The notes: generated from the sequence alone by a model not told the origin. Shown: positions 48,543 through 63,878, counted from the first letter of the stretch. The stretch is 64,000 nt of DNA from Hyperoplus lanceolatus (GCA_026929865.2 CM049408.1:21366001-21430000); one strand, 5' to 3'. A program made the numbers and translations.

Positions 48543-48655
48543 ACTAGAGTAAGGAGTCTCTTGTCAGGACTTGAATCTCAAAAGACTTCAACTGAGTCAT
48601 TCCTGTTCCCCTTGTTGTTGCAATACACGTCATCATTTGCACACTTGATTGCGCC

Positions 48656-48795
<140 letters not shown>

Positions 48796-51700
48796 AGATG
48801 TATTGGCCTAATGCATCGGTATACAATAGACTTGATATGCCCCCGTTTTTTTGCATCTCAATTCCTTTGTCTGTGGCGCCCAATCGAACGTGACCTCTCA
48901 ATACTAAAAACTTCACCTCTCCTCTGCTAACCATTCATCATCTCACCCCGTGTGTCTCGGTGTGTCTTCTGCCCAATAATGATGCATTGAGACGGACAGA
49001 AATAGAGCCTCCGGTTCAGACAAGCTCTCGAGGTGTCTTCTTCACTGCCTGTACTGCTCTCTCCATCTCTCTCTCACTCTCTTTCTGTCTCTCTCTCTTT
49101 GTTAGTCGATCAATAACAGCCTCAGGACTCAGACAAGCCTGCCGCTGTGGAGTTTGGTCTATAAACACAGAAGACGTATACGAGACAAAGTGAAAAAGAC
49201 AGAGATAAAAAGAAGAGGCAGTGTTGGACAGAGTGGGGACAGATGGGGCACGCAGGCAGCAGCGGAACAGACATCCCGGAAGGTTGTGTGGTTCAATACG
49301 AGGACACATGGCGGGGGGAAAAAGTTCTTTGTTCTCGCTCAGCAAAGGCCAAAATCGGATAGCGCCAAGAGAGTTATGGTTTCCAAAACAATTTCCATCG
49401 CAAACTGTCCACATTTTTTTCTCTATATCATAACATCCTGATTGGGATTTGCAAAAGCTTTTGGATGCAATTTGATCCGCTGTGTGTGCTGCTGATGTGG
49501 ACCGAGCAATGGGGGACCGGGGACAAGAAAAAAAAGGCCTGAGTCTGGTCTTTATAAAACATGAAACAAAATCGTTTCAAAGTGGTAAAAACCAAGGGGG
49601 CTTCGACTAATGATTATTTTCATTATAGATTAACTGTAAGTAAGTGTAAAGCAAATAGTGAAAAAAGGAAACGGTTTCATGGAGCCAAAAGGTCACACAC
49701 TTTCAAATGGTTCGTTTTGTTCCAATCACCATTGTAACAATGGTGTTGGGCTAGTTTGACATTTAACATACGGAAGGATCGATTTGGTTCTACAGAAAAA
49801 GGGACATATTAATCAATAACGAAAACAATCATTAGTCGCTGCTCTACAATGGATTCATTTCAATTGTCAGTCAGTGGATACATAGATCATACAGATCAAC
49901 GTACATGATGTGAAATGAAAACTTCTATCTATTTTAATGTAGGAATCCTTCTTAACGATTTCAGTAGGGAAGAATATATTTATTTTTACTCATCAAATAT
50001 TCGGCAGATTGTTGTTTGTTTAATCATTCGATTGTCTGGTCTATAAGAGGCTAGACAATAGCTGATTCTGTAATGCTGTCACTATTGCCTTAAGTCAAAC
50101 CATAGGTATTTATTCGAGAGGCAGGAACAACAGTTAAACTTGGAAACTAATCTCGTCGGGTCTGGATTTAAAGAGCATCCAGCCAAATGTTTCTTTAACT
50201 CTGGTTACGACTCGAGAAGGGAGTCTTCACGTGGCAGCGGCTGTGTAAAATAAGATGCCCGGCAGATAATTAACCTTAGTCTAAAAAGACAGAGAATCTT
50301 TCAGAGACCCTTCAGTGAAGTCACTATTAAAGTATTTAGGCAAGCTGCCCTCTGAACGCAAGGTGTATTTTGCAACAAAAAAATTGAGAGTGCTGCCGTG
50401 CGACAGTAACTAAAAGGAGCATGTGACTGAAAACTTAACTTATGCCATGACTGAGTGCAAAAATAAAGTATGGTTCACTGCATTTCGGCACAGAAAAAAA
50501 AGAGAAAAGACAGCATCTTTTGGCTGATTACCCGGACGAAAGAAAGGAGAAGAAAGCCTCGGATATATGTTTAGCCCACGGCTGGACGTTATACAGTTCA
50601 GGAGCGGACAGAAACACAGAGACAGAGAGAGACAGAGACAGATAGAGAGAGAGAGAGAATCCCCCGAGTGCAAAGCTATGTTCAGCAGGAATGTACGGCC
50701 GCCTGTTCTCTCATGTAACTTGACTGGCAACAGCCCAGAGAGCTGTCTTGACACAGACACACAGAGGGGAGGGAGAGAGAGAAGAGATGTGGAGGAAATA
50801 AGATGGATTCGCTGAGAGGCAGAAGGGCGGAGGACACGGAAGGGTTGCACAAGTAATCACGGATCATTTTTCATCTTTCCAAAAGGTTTTAAAAAGGAAT
50901 GTGTATCCCTGATAGCACTGGACGATATGACAAGTATGAGAAACAGTGCCAGGAGATGTACATTTTGCAACAGCATTTATAGTAAAGGGTATCTATCTAC
51001 AGTGTCCCGTTAACGTCTCTGATGTATAAGGCCATTTGTTGGCAAATCAATGAACAGAATGGCTCTGTGGCAATATTGTTATTTTTTATTGGATATCATA
51101 TTTGTCGGTAATTTAATTTTTTTGGATTGGGGGAATAAAGAAAACATACATACCTACCTGTCTTGTTATTTCAAGTCTCCCCTGCAACTAACATTTACTT
51201 TCATTATCTATTTATATATATATATATATATTTTTTTTTTTTCATTCAATTGGATTGATCTGACTATAAAATGTTAGAAAAATAATAGTATAGAATGCCC
51301 ATTGCTATTTCCCAAAGGTGAAATCTTCGAGAAAACCACATTTTTCACCGTATAATTACATAAAAAAAAAAGAAAAGCATCAATTCACCACTTAAAGCTC
51401 TCTGCCTGTAATCCAGATCACGACAAATAACTACAGCTTCTTTAGTTCTGTAGCTATTTGAAGTTTTGGCTTTGGGTTGTAGCTGGGTCCCAGACTAATA
51501 AAGCCGTGATTACTAACTCATTTCTGTACATAAGGACCACAGCGGGAGTGTTAAGACTGTGGGTGTGTGGTGGAAAGAAAGGAGGCTCTCAGCAACTTTG
51601 AGAAGTAATGCGCTGATATAGATAAAAGTGAAAATGAATGCTGAGGTGCAAAAGAAAAATCCAATAAAGCAATCTGCTGTAGTTGCGCGAAGCAGAGACA

Positions 51701-51870
51701 AATAATCCTGATTATAAGTGTGAACACACAGTCGTAAGGAAAAATACAGTGATCGCAGTCCGTTTTTCATAATCACGCAGCCATAAGGAGAAAGAGTGTG
51801 AGCCGGAACGCAAGAGGGATGGAGATGGAGGTTGTTCAAGGTAACACAAATCAACCTGATAGTCGACTCT

Positions 51871-51873
<3 letters not shown>

Positions 51874-51914
<41 letters not shown>
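51874..51914. repeat. (GT)n microsatellite, 41 bp
   Basis: GT tract 139 bp left of the long CA tract at 52054. Confidence 0.96.
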
Positions 51915-51918
<4 letters not shown>

Positions 51919-52052
51919 TGTGTGTGCCTGTTCAAATTCCTCTCCACACAGCAACATATTCATACGCCTCATGGTACTGAGGTCAAAGCAATCACTTTGC
52001 TAATATGCTGACATGTGGACATGCTGCACTCGCCTTGCCACACCCAATCCCT

Positions 52053-52221
<169 letters not shown>

Positions 52222-52531
52222 GCTCTGCACAGTGTGACATAATCCTCGGTGTAAAATGATGTCAGATTACTGATGTCCCAATAGTTCATTTAACACGATA
52301 AAAGAGAAATCACCAAGAGAGACAGGGTGAGGAACGAAGGAGGAACAAGAAGAAGAGAGAGAAGAAGAAGGAGGAGAAGACGGGACGAGTTTGGGGGCAA
52401 TTAAAAGGCTGGGTAACGAGGCTAATGAGTAGACAGGTGGCCCCATTACAGAAGAAGCCGCACACACTCATTAACACACACATACACAGAAAAACCTCCC
52501 CTTAGGCATGGATTAGAGTGAGCCAGGGTAG

Positions 52532-52578
52532 GTGTGTGTGTGTGTGTGTGTGTGTGAGTGTGTGTGTGTGTGTGTGTG
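52532..52578. repeat. (GT)n microsatellite, interrupted
   Basis: GT tract with one GAGT interruption. Confidence 0.95.
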
Positions 52579-52704
52579 CCTCCCTGTTTCCCCAATGATC
52601 AGTTGTCACACGAGACCGGAGGCAACAGGGTGTTTCTGTGTGTGTGTGTGTGACTGGAGGCGAGAGTGTGAAATTGGAGTGATAAGGCAGTTAACATACA
52701 ACCC

Positions 52705-52707
<3 letters not shown>

Positions 52708-52782
<75 letters not shown>
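52708..52782. repeat. (AC)n microsatellite, 75 bp
   Basis: Opposes the GT tract at 52532-52578. Confidence 0.97.
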
Positions 52783-52783
<1 letters not shown>

Positions 52784-53463
52784 CAGCAGACTACTATCCA
52801 TATTATATTGTATTCTTGAAAAAGGAAAATAAAGTGAGGAGGATGAGGGGAAAAAATCCTCTAGGCAGGCAAAAAAAAATTTTGGCTTTGGATTTCTGCC
52901 GATACAGATACTGTCCGATAACTATTCAAAAATATTTTTTCTGTCGGTGGTGCTATACAACATAGTTATTGTCTCAAATTTTAATTCAACATAGTTTATA
53001 TATAGTATCAAAAGAAACTGACTATGGAATTAGGATCGGTACATGGATCAGTGGTGTCAGTCACATGTCCGATGATACGGACATAATATCTGCTCTGTAC
53101 CATCTCAAGTAAAGCCGACGCAGAAAGCGAAGTGAGGAGATGGAGGGGTATGTGGCAAAGAATAGCCCGGTGACATTTGGCAGATATGTCTGAGTATCAA
53201 TGGAGCTTGTCTGGGGCAATTGTGGCGGTTATTGTCTTTTGGCAGGGAAGGGAGAGAGGGGAGATGAGGTGGTGGGGGGACAGCCAGGAGGCCAGTCAGT
53301 CAGTCAGGCCTGGCCCTGGAGTCTGGCCCCGGAGCTTGGATTTACACTCTCCGGTCCGGGAACCACAACCTCACCCTGGGGAATAGGATAGGGACAATTG
53401 GCTCTTTAAGAATGGATGGAAATGTGTGAAGGGAAAGGGAAGGAGGGAGGGGTGGATATGAGT

Positions 53464-53466
<3 letters not shown>

Positions 53467-53497
<31 letters not shown>
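53467..53497. repeat. (TG)n microsatellite, 31 bp
   Basis: TG tract in hs6st1 intron 1. Confidence 0.95.
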
Positions 53498-53499
<2 letters not shown>

Positions 53500-53624
53500 G
53501 GGGTCTTCCAAGCCCAATTAAGCCTGACTGCATGTCGGAGGGCTGTGCCAAACATGCCCCACCTGTTTAGAGAGGGCCAAGGGGCTAATGAGCAGTGCCT
53601 GAAGGGGGAATAGAGTGCGCGCGC

Positions 53625-53658
<34 letters not shown>
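53625..53658. repeat. (GA)n tract after a GC run
   Basis: GCGCGCGAGAGA with one ACA interruption. Confidence 0.93.
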
Positions 53659-53861
53659 AATTGGAAAGAGAATTCCTGGGAATTAAAGAATGAGGATGAA
53701 ATTCCCCAGTTTTTGTGCCACTATACCCTGCCTTCTCTCTCTCTCATTATGCACCCGTGGCAACGCAGAGACACAATGACAGGGGGATTTCACAGCTAAA
53801 ATTAGCCTTTGTTATCATATGCAATCATACGGTAAAGGCTAGATGCATGTGACAGGCCAAT

Positions 53862-53863
<2 letters not shown>

Positions 53864-53939
<76 letters not shown>
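53864..53939. repeat. (AC)n microsatellite, 76 bp
   Basis: Uninterrupted AC. Confidence 0.97.
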
Positions 53940-53942
<3 letters not shown>

Positions 53943-54339
53943 GCCTACAATCAGTCCCAGTTGGACAAAAACAAGTGGCCAAGAAAATTAAAACCAGAGT
54001 CGGGTGGAGGAGAGGCAAGGAAAGCAGGGGGGCATTAGAAAATAATAAGGGCCAAATATTGTGCAACAGGAGCAACAACAACTTCCCAAGACAGAATGCC
54101 TCTGTGTTGTGTTTTATGTGTGTGTCTCTGTGTGTAAGTGTGGGTGAGCTTGGGTGAAAGAAGCCCATTGTCTGGCAGTGTAACTTAAGCTCGCAGCCCC
54201 AGCTTTGCCTCAAATGAGCTGCGAGGCTATTGCATCCTTCTTTCCTTCCTTCCGTCCTTGTGTCCTCAGTCACTCCTTCCTTCCTTCCTTTCCTCAACCA
54301 GATTCAATTTCCAATGAATAGAATAATTCAAAATGTTGG

Positions 54340-54495
54340 GAAATACACTCATCCATTTGACTTATAATAGCTGTTGTTATTTTTCAGTCTTCATGCTAAG
54401 TCGAAGCTAGGCTAAACAACTGCTAGCTGAAGCCATAAATTGACTGTACTGCACTTGGCAAGAAAGTAAATAAATGTTCAACTGTTCCTTTAATT
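54340..54495. repeat. Diverged fish interspersed repeat
   Basis: GTTGGGAAATACACTCAT, CAGTCTTCATGCTAAG, GAAGCTAGGCTAAACAACTG and TGTTCCTTTAA follow the order of the family also seen near 3410. Confidence 0.45.
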
Positions 54496-54610
54496 ATCAA
54501 CTCACCAATGACTGAAATTAACATTCAGGTGACCGGAGCAGTGAGAAGAATTTAATTGCTTCTTTGATCTTCTTTTTCACGCTACATCACACAAAACGCA
54601 TGTACTGCCC

Positions 54611-54736
<126 letters not shown>

Positions 54737-55646
54737 CTGGCAGCTGCTAACCCTGAGATTAAGGCCAGTGTGACAGACGTGATTTCAGGCTACATCTGTG
54801 ACTGAGAGAGAAAGAGAGCAGAACAAACAATCCTAGAGTAACATGTAGCTAACATACACTGAGCACGCTGAATTGTTAATAGCTAGTAGAGAGGGAAAAA
54901 AAACACTAAGAGGTGGAGAGAAAGAAAAAAAGAGGAAGAAAAATGGCAAGCACCATCTGTTGCGTGCATATTGTCTGTGTTCAGAGATTTCAAAAAGCTG
55001 TTCATTCCACACAAAATCCAACGTAGATGAAACTAATGCTGTCAAACTATCAAACAACCTTTTACTAAAAATAAATGTTTCAATGGGGATGGATGTAAAC
55101 TCCCTGCCCCTTTCCATGTTCCTGTCTTTGGCTGAATAGAAGAAAGGGATTTAAAAAAGAGAAAAAAATAACAGATTGTGTTTGCATTTGAGGCGAGCAG
55201 GCTTTTAGTAAAGAAAAAGGAACCTGGCCTTTTGGTCATAGCTTCAAACTGAATTAGATCTCCATTAAGCCCGCCATGGAACGGCTGTGCCCCGCCAGCA
55301 TACCCTACTGTCAGTGCTCCTCTCCTCTCTTCTTCTGTCTAACACCATTACGAATGACACCGAAAATAATTGAAAAGCCCGCCACAGAACTTCAAACCTG
55401 CTTCTTTACTTTCTAAAAAAAATGCTTGGGAAAAGGGAGGGAGAGATAAAGAAGAGACAGAAAAAAGAAAAGTGAGGAGGAGAGAGAATACTTTTTTTTA
55501 GAGGGGGGAGTTGAAGCTGCTCATTGATATGACAATTTGATTTTCTAGGCTCTGGTGTGAAGCAGCTTAAGGGGGCATCCCTCTATAATAAGACCTGTGA
55601 CATCTAGCCTCTGCAGTTTTGCGGCCCCCACCCTGTAGATATATAT

Positions 55647-55648
<2 letters not shown>

Positions 55649-55689
<41 letters not shown>
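55649..55689. repeat. (GT)n microsatellite, 41 bp
   Basis: Follows a short ATATAT run. Confidence 0.96.
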
Positions 55690-55691
<2 letters not shown>

Positions 55692-58250
55692 AGGCTGGTG
55701 CATGTGTGCATCTAAGTATGTGTTTTACATGTGTATGGGTGGTTTGGATGGTGTGTGTCCGTTCCAAGCAGACTCTCCCCGGAGTTTCCAGTCCGGGATC
55801 ACATGCCAGGGGAATGTGAAAGTCGGAGCAGCTGTCGGCCTGGCAACGCTGCTCGCCAACTAAGCGGAGATAGATAGTTACCAAGCATCAGCACCCCGAC
55901 ATTCAACACAGCAGAGGACAGGATACATGCAGGGTGTGGGTGTGTGTGTGTCTGTGTGTGCGCGCGTGTGTGTTTGCGAGTCAGCTTTTATAAACATTCA
56001 TGTTGTCAGAAACTAATCGACATTTAGCTTAAGAACCCACCCAGAATTATTTAGTCAAGAATTCAAGAGCAGGGCGAATGCAAACATGAGTATTTGGAGC
56101 ACTTTAACATGAACAAATCAGCACAAATTTATTCAAGCCTGTCAGCATCCATGATCACAATTTTGTGCCACCTGGTTGGATTTGGCATGAAATCCGCTCG
56201 TCCGCTTCCGAGGACAAAAACTAGCATAAGGCGGCTGTTCTTCCAGCACAAACTGAGCAGAAAGCCTTGGGATTTTCTCGCAATGGAAGACAAATTAAGG
56301 AGAAAAACAACTAGTGGAAGGCAGATGGAAAAAAATATACATCACATCTGACATGTTTACCCTATCCAAAAAAGCGAAAGTAAACAAGAGGCCGGGGATC
56401 AAAGCCGGAGCGCTCCGTCAAGAGGGGGAAGAAATATGTAAAAAATAAAGTCAATAAATATTCCCTTTAATGGTCATGTATGAGAGACTACACCTCAGTA
56501 CAGAAATGAAAAGTTGTTTTTAAGAAAGCATCAAGATCAGGTGAATATAACGTACTGGAAAAGGGCGTATAGCATGTGTTGGTCTGAGGTCATGGAAACG
56601 TTTTCATCTGCGAAAATGAGAGCAGAGTTTCTGAAAACAATTAGAGGCCAAAAAAGACTTTGCCTCATTTGAAATACAAGTAAATTGCTATTTTCCTGTT
56701 AATTATATAAAAGGGGCCCTATTTTCATAGTTGTGGCCATAAATCTTCAAGTCATTATTCCTATTTGTAATAATAACAACAACATGGCACACATCAGGTT
56801 GACTGCTGAGGTCTTCCAACATGGGAATATTGCATAAAGAAACATAAAAAGAAAATGGGCGAGAAACGCAAGCAGTCAAGGTTTTAAAGCCCCAGGTTGT
56901 CAAATTTAGAGAAAAATATGAAGGATTTTTTTTTTAAAGCTTTCCCGACATGTCCATTGTCACATGTTGTACATACATTTTACAGGGCGTGCAACATTTC
57001 AATTTGGCACACGAAACATCACGTGACTCGATTTGACGACACAGTCCGACAAAAATACCATATGCGCCAACAGCATTTGCCAAAAATAGAGACATATTTC
57101 AAATGACTTTTGTGGCCGAATCCCAACTGGACGGATAATTTACCATCTCTTGTCTCTTAAATAAGGTTAACCGCAGCCTTTTCATGACCCGCTGCCGTTT
57201 TTGGGTATCTACTAATAAACCTGTTTCGAGGCAGACATTTTGGACTTCTTTTGACAGGAAAAGCACAGCTGAAACTAATTTGAAAACGATGGCTCCTTTC
57301 CATCAAGTGTTCCAGTGAGTTATGAGCGAGCCGGCGAGCACAGGAACCATGGACTCTGGAACTGGCTCACCCAAACAGAGTGCTGTTGTTGTTTCAGTGT
57401 TATTAATCACACCTGTGGTTTTTCCTGCTAAAAAAGGTCTACAAAGGTTCATCATGTGCTGCCCCGGACTAGTGCTATTGTTCTATCCGTGATGTAGTTA
57501 TGTGTTGGGAGTTGTATCCGACCATTGATTGACGCTTTTATGATCATATGTTTTGCACATTGATTTTAATATGTTACGTGGGATATATTATGGGTTTCGT
57601 GCGCTGCTAAGTGAGTGGTTTTTATGCGTGTTTGTTTTGTGAGCTCACTTAGACAAATTGCAGTGGAGTCTAATGACATGGCAATAACGTATTGAATCCT
57701 GAATCTTGCGCTCCATTTGAGCGTGTAACCTGCCAAGCTGCATGCCAGCACCGACGTTCAATAGTGGGTTTATTATTGACATTTTGGGAACGCTCTCTCC
57801 TAACCTTTACCTCAAATGAGATAATTGAGCGAAAACGGTTGGCTTGATTACAAAACTCCCCGATCATCTGATTGCTTGTTTCTCTCCATGTAATACTTTG
57901 TTGTAGCAATGTTGTAGATCTGTACCCAAGATCTCAGCAGTTAATTTGACAAGTGTAGAGTTATCCAAACAGACATAAAATTATGGTTGAAATTATATGG
58001 CTAAATGATGTGGTATTAAACAGGAATGATCTTTGATGGTTTATAGGGTGGGTTGCACACTACATGGTTTGGATGTTAGTCAGCTGAATGTCTACACTTA
58101 AAGTATCCAGTGTGTTTGTGTATTGCAGCAAATCCAACTCCTAAACAAAACAAGATTTTTGTCTGCTTGGAAGATATCAAATAGTTGTTTGGGTGGAGGC
58201 TGACATGTAATTAAATTCATGTGCCCAGCCAGGAGAAACGCGTATAGTCG

Positions 58251-58390
<140 letters not shown>

Positions 58391-58659
58391 TAACGCGTAG
58401 AGTCAGGTGAATCCGAGAGAATCCAGAACAAATCCTTGTATCAGATGCTGCGGTAGTGAGGTGCAAGAGGCAAGAGGTGGGGGGAGGGGCAACGGAGGTT
58501 GGATTGTGTCTAAAAGGGTCAGAGTTAGTGAGTGTTTGTTCATGTGTTGGTCACTGGAGAGAGACAGAGTATATTATGGCGGAAACTCACAAGAGACCAT
58601 GTGCCAGGGGAACAATACACTATGCAAATGAAGCTCCTCCATATGGCGAGAGTCAACGG

Positions 58660-58661
<2 letters not shown>

Positions 58662-58728
<67 letters not shown>
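58662..58728. repeat. (AC)n microsatellite, 67 bp
   Basis: Followed by CACGCACGCGCGTG, a short alternating purine-pyrimidine stretch. Confidence 0.97.
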
Positions 58729-59841
58729 CACACGCACGCGCGTGCTACATTGAAGAGCCAAGTGCTTTCCCCTCACTTTCATGCTAAATCTGCAAAGCCT
58801 TGTAAGAGCTGTATCTGCTCAGTCTGCGACAAGAGAAAAAACAGAATGAGAGGATAAGAGATGGATAGGGAGGCAAGAGGCAGACGAGAAACCATGCCAA
58901 TACTGTCTTGTGCTCCTCCTCCTCTTGATTAGCCTTCGGTAGGAATTGAAGGAAACACTAAGCAGTCGGGCCCTTTATCAGAGCCTTCATGCATACCTCC
59001 CACACTGGGGTCACAGCGCTAAAACCTCCGCCATGTCTTCTTCTTCTTCCCCTGTCTTCCCACTGGCCTATTAACTGTTAATCCACCCACGCTGGATCAT
59101 CCCAGTGTAACAAGAAACGTTATTAACTGCTGGAGAAGGATCGATCTCGAAGCACGTCTTGGAGAGCTAATCGCCCCAAAAAGCCTGCCGGAAACGTCTG
59201 TTCATCTGAAGACTATACGACGTGTTGTCAAGTCTGATGGGGAGGCCAGTCTACCAAACGCAATGCTTTGGACAGTGACCCCCCTGTTAGCTCAAAACCT
59301 ATTCTATAAAGGGGAGTGATGGTGGGATAGAGGGATTAAGGATGGAAAGGGAGGAATTGGAGAAGACTTCTGTAGAGGTCAGACATGGAACAGAGCTGAG
59401 AACGTGTACCAAAGAAATGATGGTTGTAACGGGGATTTTTTTTGTTGTTGCCAACCCTATACTTTATTTTGTAGCGTTTAACCTCGAGCATACAAACCAG
59501 CAGCTGGCAGAAGCTTCAAACTGGCAAACATAAATCCTTGTAAAAGTAAATAAAACCATCTGTAAAAGGTTGGAGGTAGCCACCGCTTTCCAGCTGTGGG
59601 GTTAAATTACCCCCCCTTAAACTTTCCCCCCTCGATGGACGGTAGTACAGCGGAGAATGTTCCACTGGAATGTGTGTGTGTGTGTGTTGGAAAGAAAAAA
59701 GGAACGCAAGGGTGGAATGATGATCCTGTGAATTTCCCCCGGGGCCACATCTGCCCTTGTTGAGCAGGCCACCCTTTAAAAGGCCCCGTCCAACATTCCT
59801 GGTGCATTCCGCCAGCATTCATCACCCAGTCCAAGACAAGA

Positions 59842-59854
59842 CCCCCCCCCCCCC
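59842..59854. repeat. C13 homopolymer
   Basis: Thirteen C followed by an A-rich run. Confidence 0.9.
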
Positions 59855-60174
59855 ACAAAAACAAAAAAACAACACACCACTTCTATGTTCCCCTCCGCTT
59901 CCACTAAAAACCTCTGAAGCTAGATCCAGAAATGTCCAGAATGTTTGCTGTGAGACTTACCAGATCCCTCCCTCCCCTCCCTGCAGCACCGGGGTCATTG
60001 TTCATCCTCCTCTTGTTCATTCCTCATTCATCACTCTCTCCATCTCTTTTCTCTTTTGCTCCACCTCTGCAGGGATTTGCAGCTATTTAATAGAGACATC
60101 TACCATGTCCCACTAACTGCTGGAACAGCTGGAGCTGAGGTGCGTGCGTGCAGAGTGCTTCTCATTATGTATAT

Positions 60175-60180
<6 letters not shown>

Positions 60181-60232
<52 letters not shown>
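60181..60232. repeat. (GT)n microsatellite, 52 bp
   Basis: Preceded by ATGTATATGTGTAT. Confidence 0.96.
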
Positions 60233-60234
<2 letters not shown>

Positions 60235-61272
60235 GTGCACGCGCAGCTGGATGTGCGATCGGGCATGCACAGGCGAACATCTGTGCGGAGGGGAGCGATG
60301 GGAAATGATGTCGCAAGTGCCAAGCCAGGAATATCTGTCACACTCTTGACATATCAACGCTTGACGCGTCCAAAATGCATGTGCACACAAGCAACGCAAA
60401 GCAGTGGCCATGGCAGTGCACAAACACAAAGATCATGAATCACCCATCTTCTAATTGTCCCTGACTTCCCCGGTCTTTTGACAATCTGCTCCTTGACAAC
60501 AAGCTCGTATAACTGACAAACGGTGCCCCTCGACAACTGTTGTCTTGGGTAACTGGGGCGTTTATCAGTGGCCACCATCTCTTTTTAGAGTGGTTTCTGC
60601 TTGGCAAACCCCCTTGAAAGTTTGAGAAAAATTAACGTGGGCACTAAGCTCCATATTTAGCAACTGCTGTTGAACTCTGATTTAGCACTGCAGGTAATTG
60701 CAGAGAGTCACAGGGAAGCAGGCAGGGAGTGAGCTAAGGATGCCTGATGGGACGGGAGAGGGGAAAGGTATAGGCTAAATTATGCTGAATAGGACTGCAG
60801 TGATATCTCCTCTTTGCAGTTGAAACAATGCATCGCCACGAAACACTTTTGGTTGAGACAGCGGCATCAAAGCAAGAATAATGGATCCTTGCAGAAACCG
60901 CGACTCGATAGCTGGAGAAACAAAGCCCTCATTGTAATCTCGGGCTCTCTCCCGGCTCTCGTGCATTCATCCCACTGTTAATCCTTTTCACATTACTCTG
61001 ACTCTACTGTAGGCCATTAGAGAGGAAGAGAATTACAATCCTACAGTAGATCTCTAATCTGTTCCATTCGGTCCTGTTCCCATGTTCAATCAGCGCTCGG
61101 CAGCACAATAAAGAAAATGCAGCAAATCTATGAAAGAAGTTAGGCGGACACATGAGAGCCACACACAAATGTTCATTTTTTTTATGCTTTTGTATCACAT
61201 GATTTTTTTTCTAGTTTTCCTTTGTTCACTGCTGTTTCCAAGGTCCAACCTAAATATCAATGAGAACCCCTT

Positions 61273-61376
<104 letters not shown>

Positions 61377-63507
61377 GTCAGTGCAATAAATCAAATTAAA
61401 GCTGTTTATATATCGCTGTCTCAGATGGATGAAAGTTGCAGTAAAGTAACTAAATAGACCTTGGTAGTGAGATTGTTTTCTCCGATTTTCATTTCGGCAA
61501 AAAGTAGAGCCAAACTAATTTCAAAATGGTTCAGAACACTTGTTTCATTCAGTGATGAGCTCTTAGTAGTTTGTTGTCTTGAGTGTGCATCTTTTCTACA
61601 CCCTGCAAAATCTGATCCAATTATTTAAACCTACCGTTACATAATATATAATAAGCAGAGACAGAATACGTTTCAAGCTCAGGCTTCAAAAACAACAACC
61701 ATGGATTTTCAATCAAGAATCATTTAAACCCATCTGTGCTCTGACGTATGGTCCGTGACACTTCTTTTTCTACACATTCGCGGTGAAAAATCTCCCTCTG
61801 ATGAGATTGATTCCTCGCCTCGCCATCACACGTGATAGCAGGAGCTCTATATGCAGGACAGCCTGACCGCAGGGTTAAAAAGAAGTGACCACAGATGCAA
61901 AACTACAGGATGCTATTGACTACAAGCCCCACAGATCCATATCCACCAGACAGGAAAATGGCCTGTAGGGGGAAAAAAGGCCAGCTGGAAAAATAGATGG
62001 GAGGACGAAGTATATCGTCTTCTAGGCGCCAGGGGGGCTTTCAGTAAGGATGATGAGCATAACGCATTTTTACAGGGTTTCCCGCATGGACACAGAGGTC
62101 TCAGAGTCAGCTTCAAGGCAGGGTCCAGGGTTGTGTTTGCACAGTGTGGGGAAAACAGGCAAACGAGCATGTGTGTGTCAGGGTGTGTGTGTTCAAAAAG
62201 AATATTGAGAAACCATGCAGGCAATAAAACCAAAAAAGCGACTTAATTGAGGCTATGGCTGAGATAGAACGGCCATAAAAGATAAGGAAGTTTCAGACTG
62301 TCTGAAGTCCAAACAATAACCCCCTTTAGCACTCTGTTCAGCTCATATACTACAATATGAAAGAAAGTTCATGAACAGTATTAAAGTGAAGGACAACGGG
62401 GATATAAGGAATTAGCTATTCTAAGTTTCATTTTGTCAAGAATCTTTTGTTTTATTAGGAGTGCAGCTTCAAGGGTGAGTAAGGACTCAGTTGGAAACTA
62501 GCAACAAGATTAAATTTGAATCAACCACTGAGCTACGAGCACACCTCAGCCCAAGCAGCAGACATTTAGTCTGAGAATTCAGTCTCACTTGTCTGTACTG
62601 AATGACCACATCACTAATCACGGCTACTGGGGACTTTTAATATGCTCCTAACTATCATGGAGCCTGAAGCTTTCAAGCCGATGGCATCCATTATGTGATT
62701 ATGAGGGTATTCACAGTTCTCCAGGGGGCAGCGGTCAGTCTCCGAGGCTGCCAGGAATGGCACAAGGCTCGAGATATGAGACTTTTGTGATGTTTTTATA
62801 TCTATCTGACAATCTGAACGGGCCTTGCTCAAGAGAATACCTCAGCCAGGTAGATGGTTGCTCTCCTTTGGGGGACATGACCACAGGCCTTCTAGCAGAA
62901 GCAGTGGAGGATCTGGAAAATGTTACATGGGGTGGCGAAGGGGGGGCAAGAGGTCTTGGCAGGGGGGCATGGGAGCACGGTAGCGGGAATCCCCATATAC
63001 ATTATATTGATCATCATTTCTGATAAAATAAGACATATGTAGCCTATATCTTAAGCCTACACAGCTTACCCTATACAACACATTGCTACAACAGAAAACA
63101 GGCAATCATTGAAACATGTTATTTTGAGTGACATATCATTCTAGTCTAGTGGAATTTATATGGAAGAAGAATAACAATAGGCTACAGTAGTTTAGGCTTG
63201 GACTGCAGTCAGACCCTCTGCCTACCTTTCATCTGCCTGCTGATCACTACCTGCCTCTGTCCCTCTGTCTGAATATAAAACCTTCTCTTCATCCCTCACA
63301 TTTATTTCTTCTTTTCCCTCTTTTCCTTCACTTATTTATTCATGTCTTTAATATGATTATGTAACCTGGTTTAATTTGTGCAGCTCGTTTGCTGTGATAT
63401 GCGAGAGTTTTTAGTAGGCAATGTTTGGCTATTATATATAAACAAAAATTATCGATCTCCTAGCTAGCACTGTCAGTGTCACTGTAACTTAATGCCTCAG
63501 AAATGGC

Positions 63508-63510
<3 letters not shown>

Positions 63511-63545
<35 letters not shown>
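63511..63545. repeat. (TC)n tract, 35 bp
   Basis: TC dinucleotides near the window edge. Confidence 0.96.
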
Positions 63546-63547
<2 letters not shown>

Positions 63548-63878
63548 AAACGGCGACCCACTGTTAAATTGTATGGATCCAAACATGCAAGTTTTTTTTT
63601 AAATATTTTTATCAAGCTCTTATCAAGTCACAAGCGAGTGATTTCCCTTTTGGCCAACGATTAATGGGTGTGCTCTTATTGATGAATTAGCTACTTTTAT
63701 ACTGCATTACATTAATTACAAATTTAAGTTAAATTGGTGTCTTTAAAATTCACAAGGATGACTTCACAACTGACAACACCTTCAGATGCTCGGAGCAGGT
63801 CAGTTACTCTTCGCCGGGCTGCATGGCACAGCAGCGCGCTGACTCGCTGTGTGTGACAAACTGTGTGATCGCCGATGC

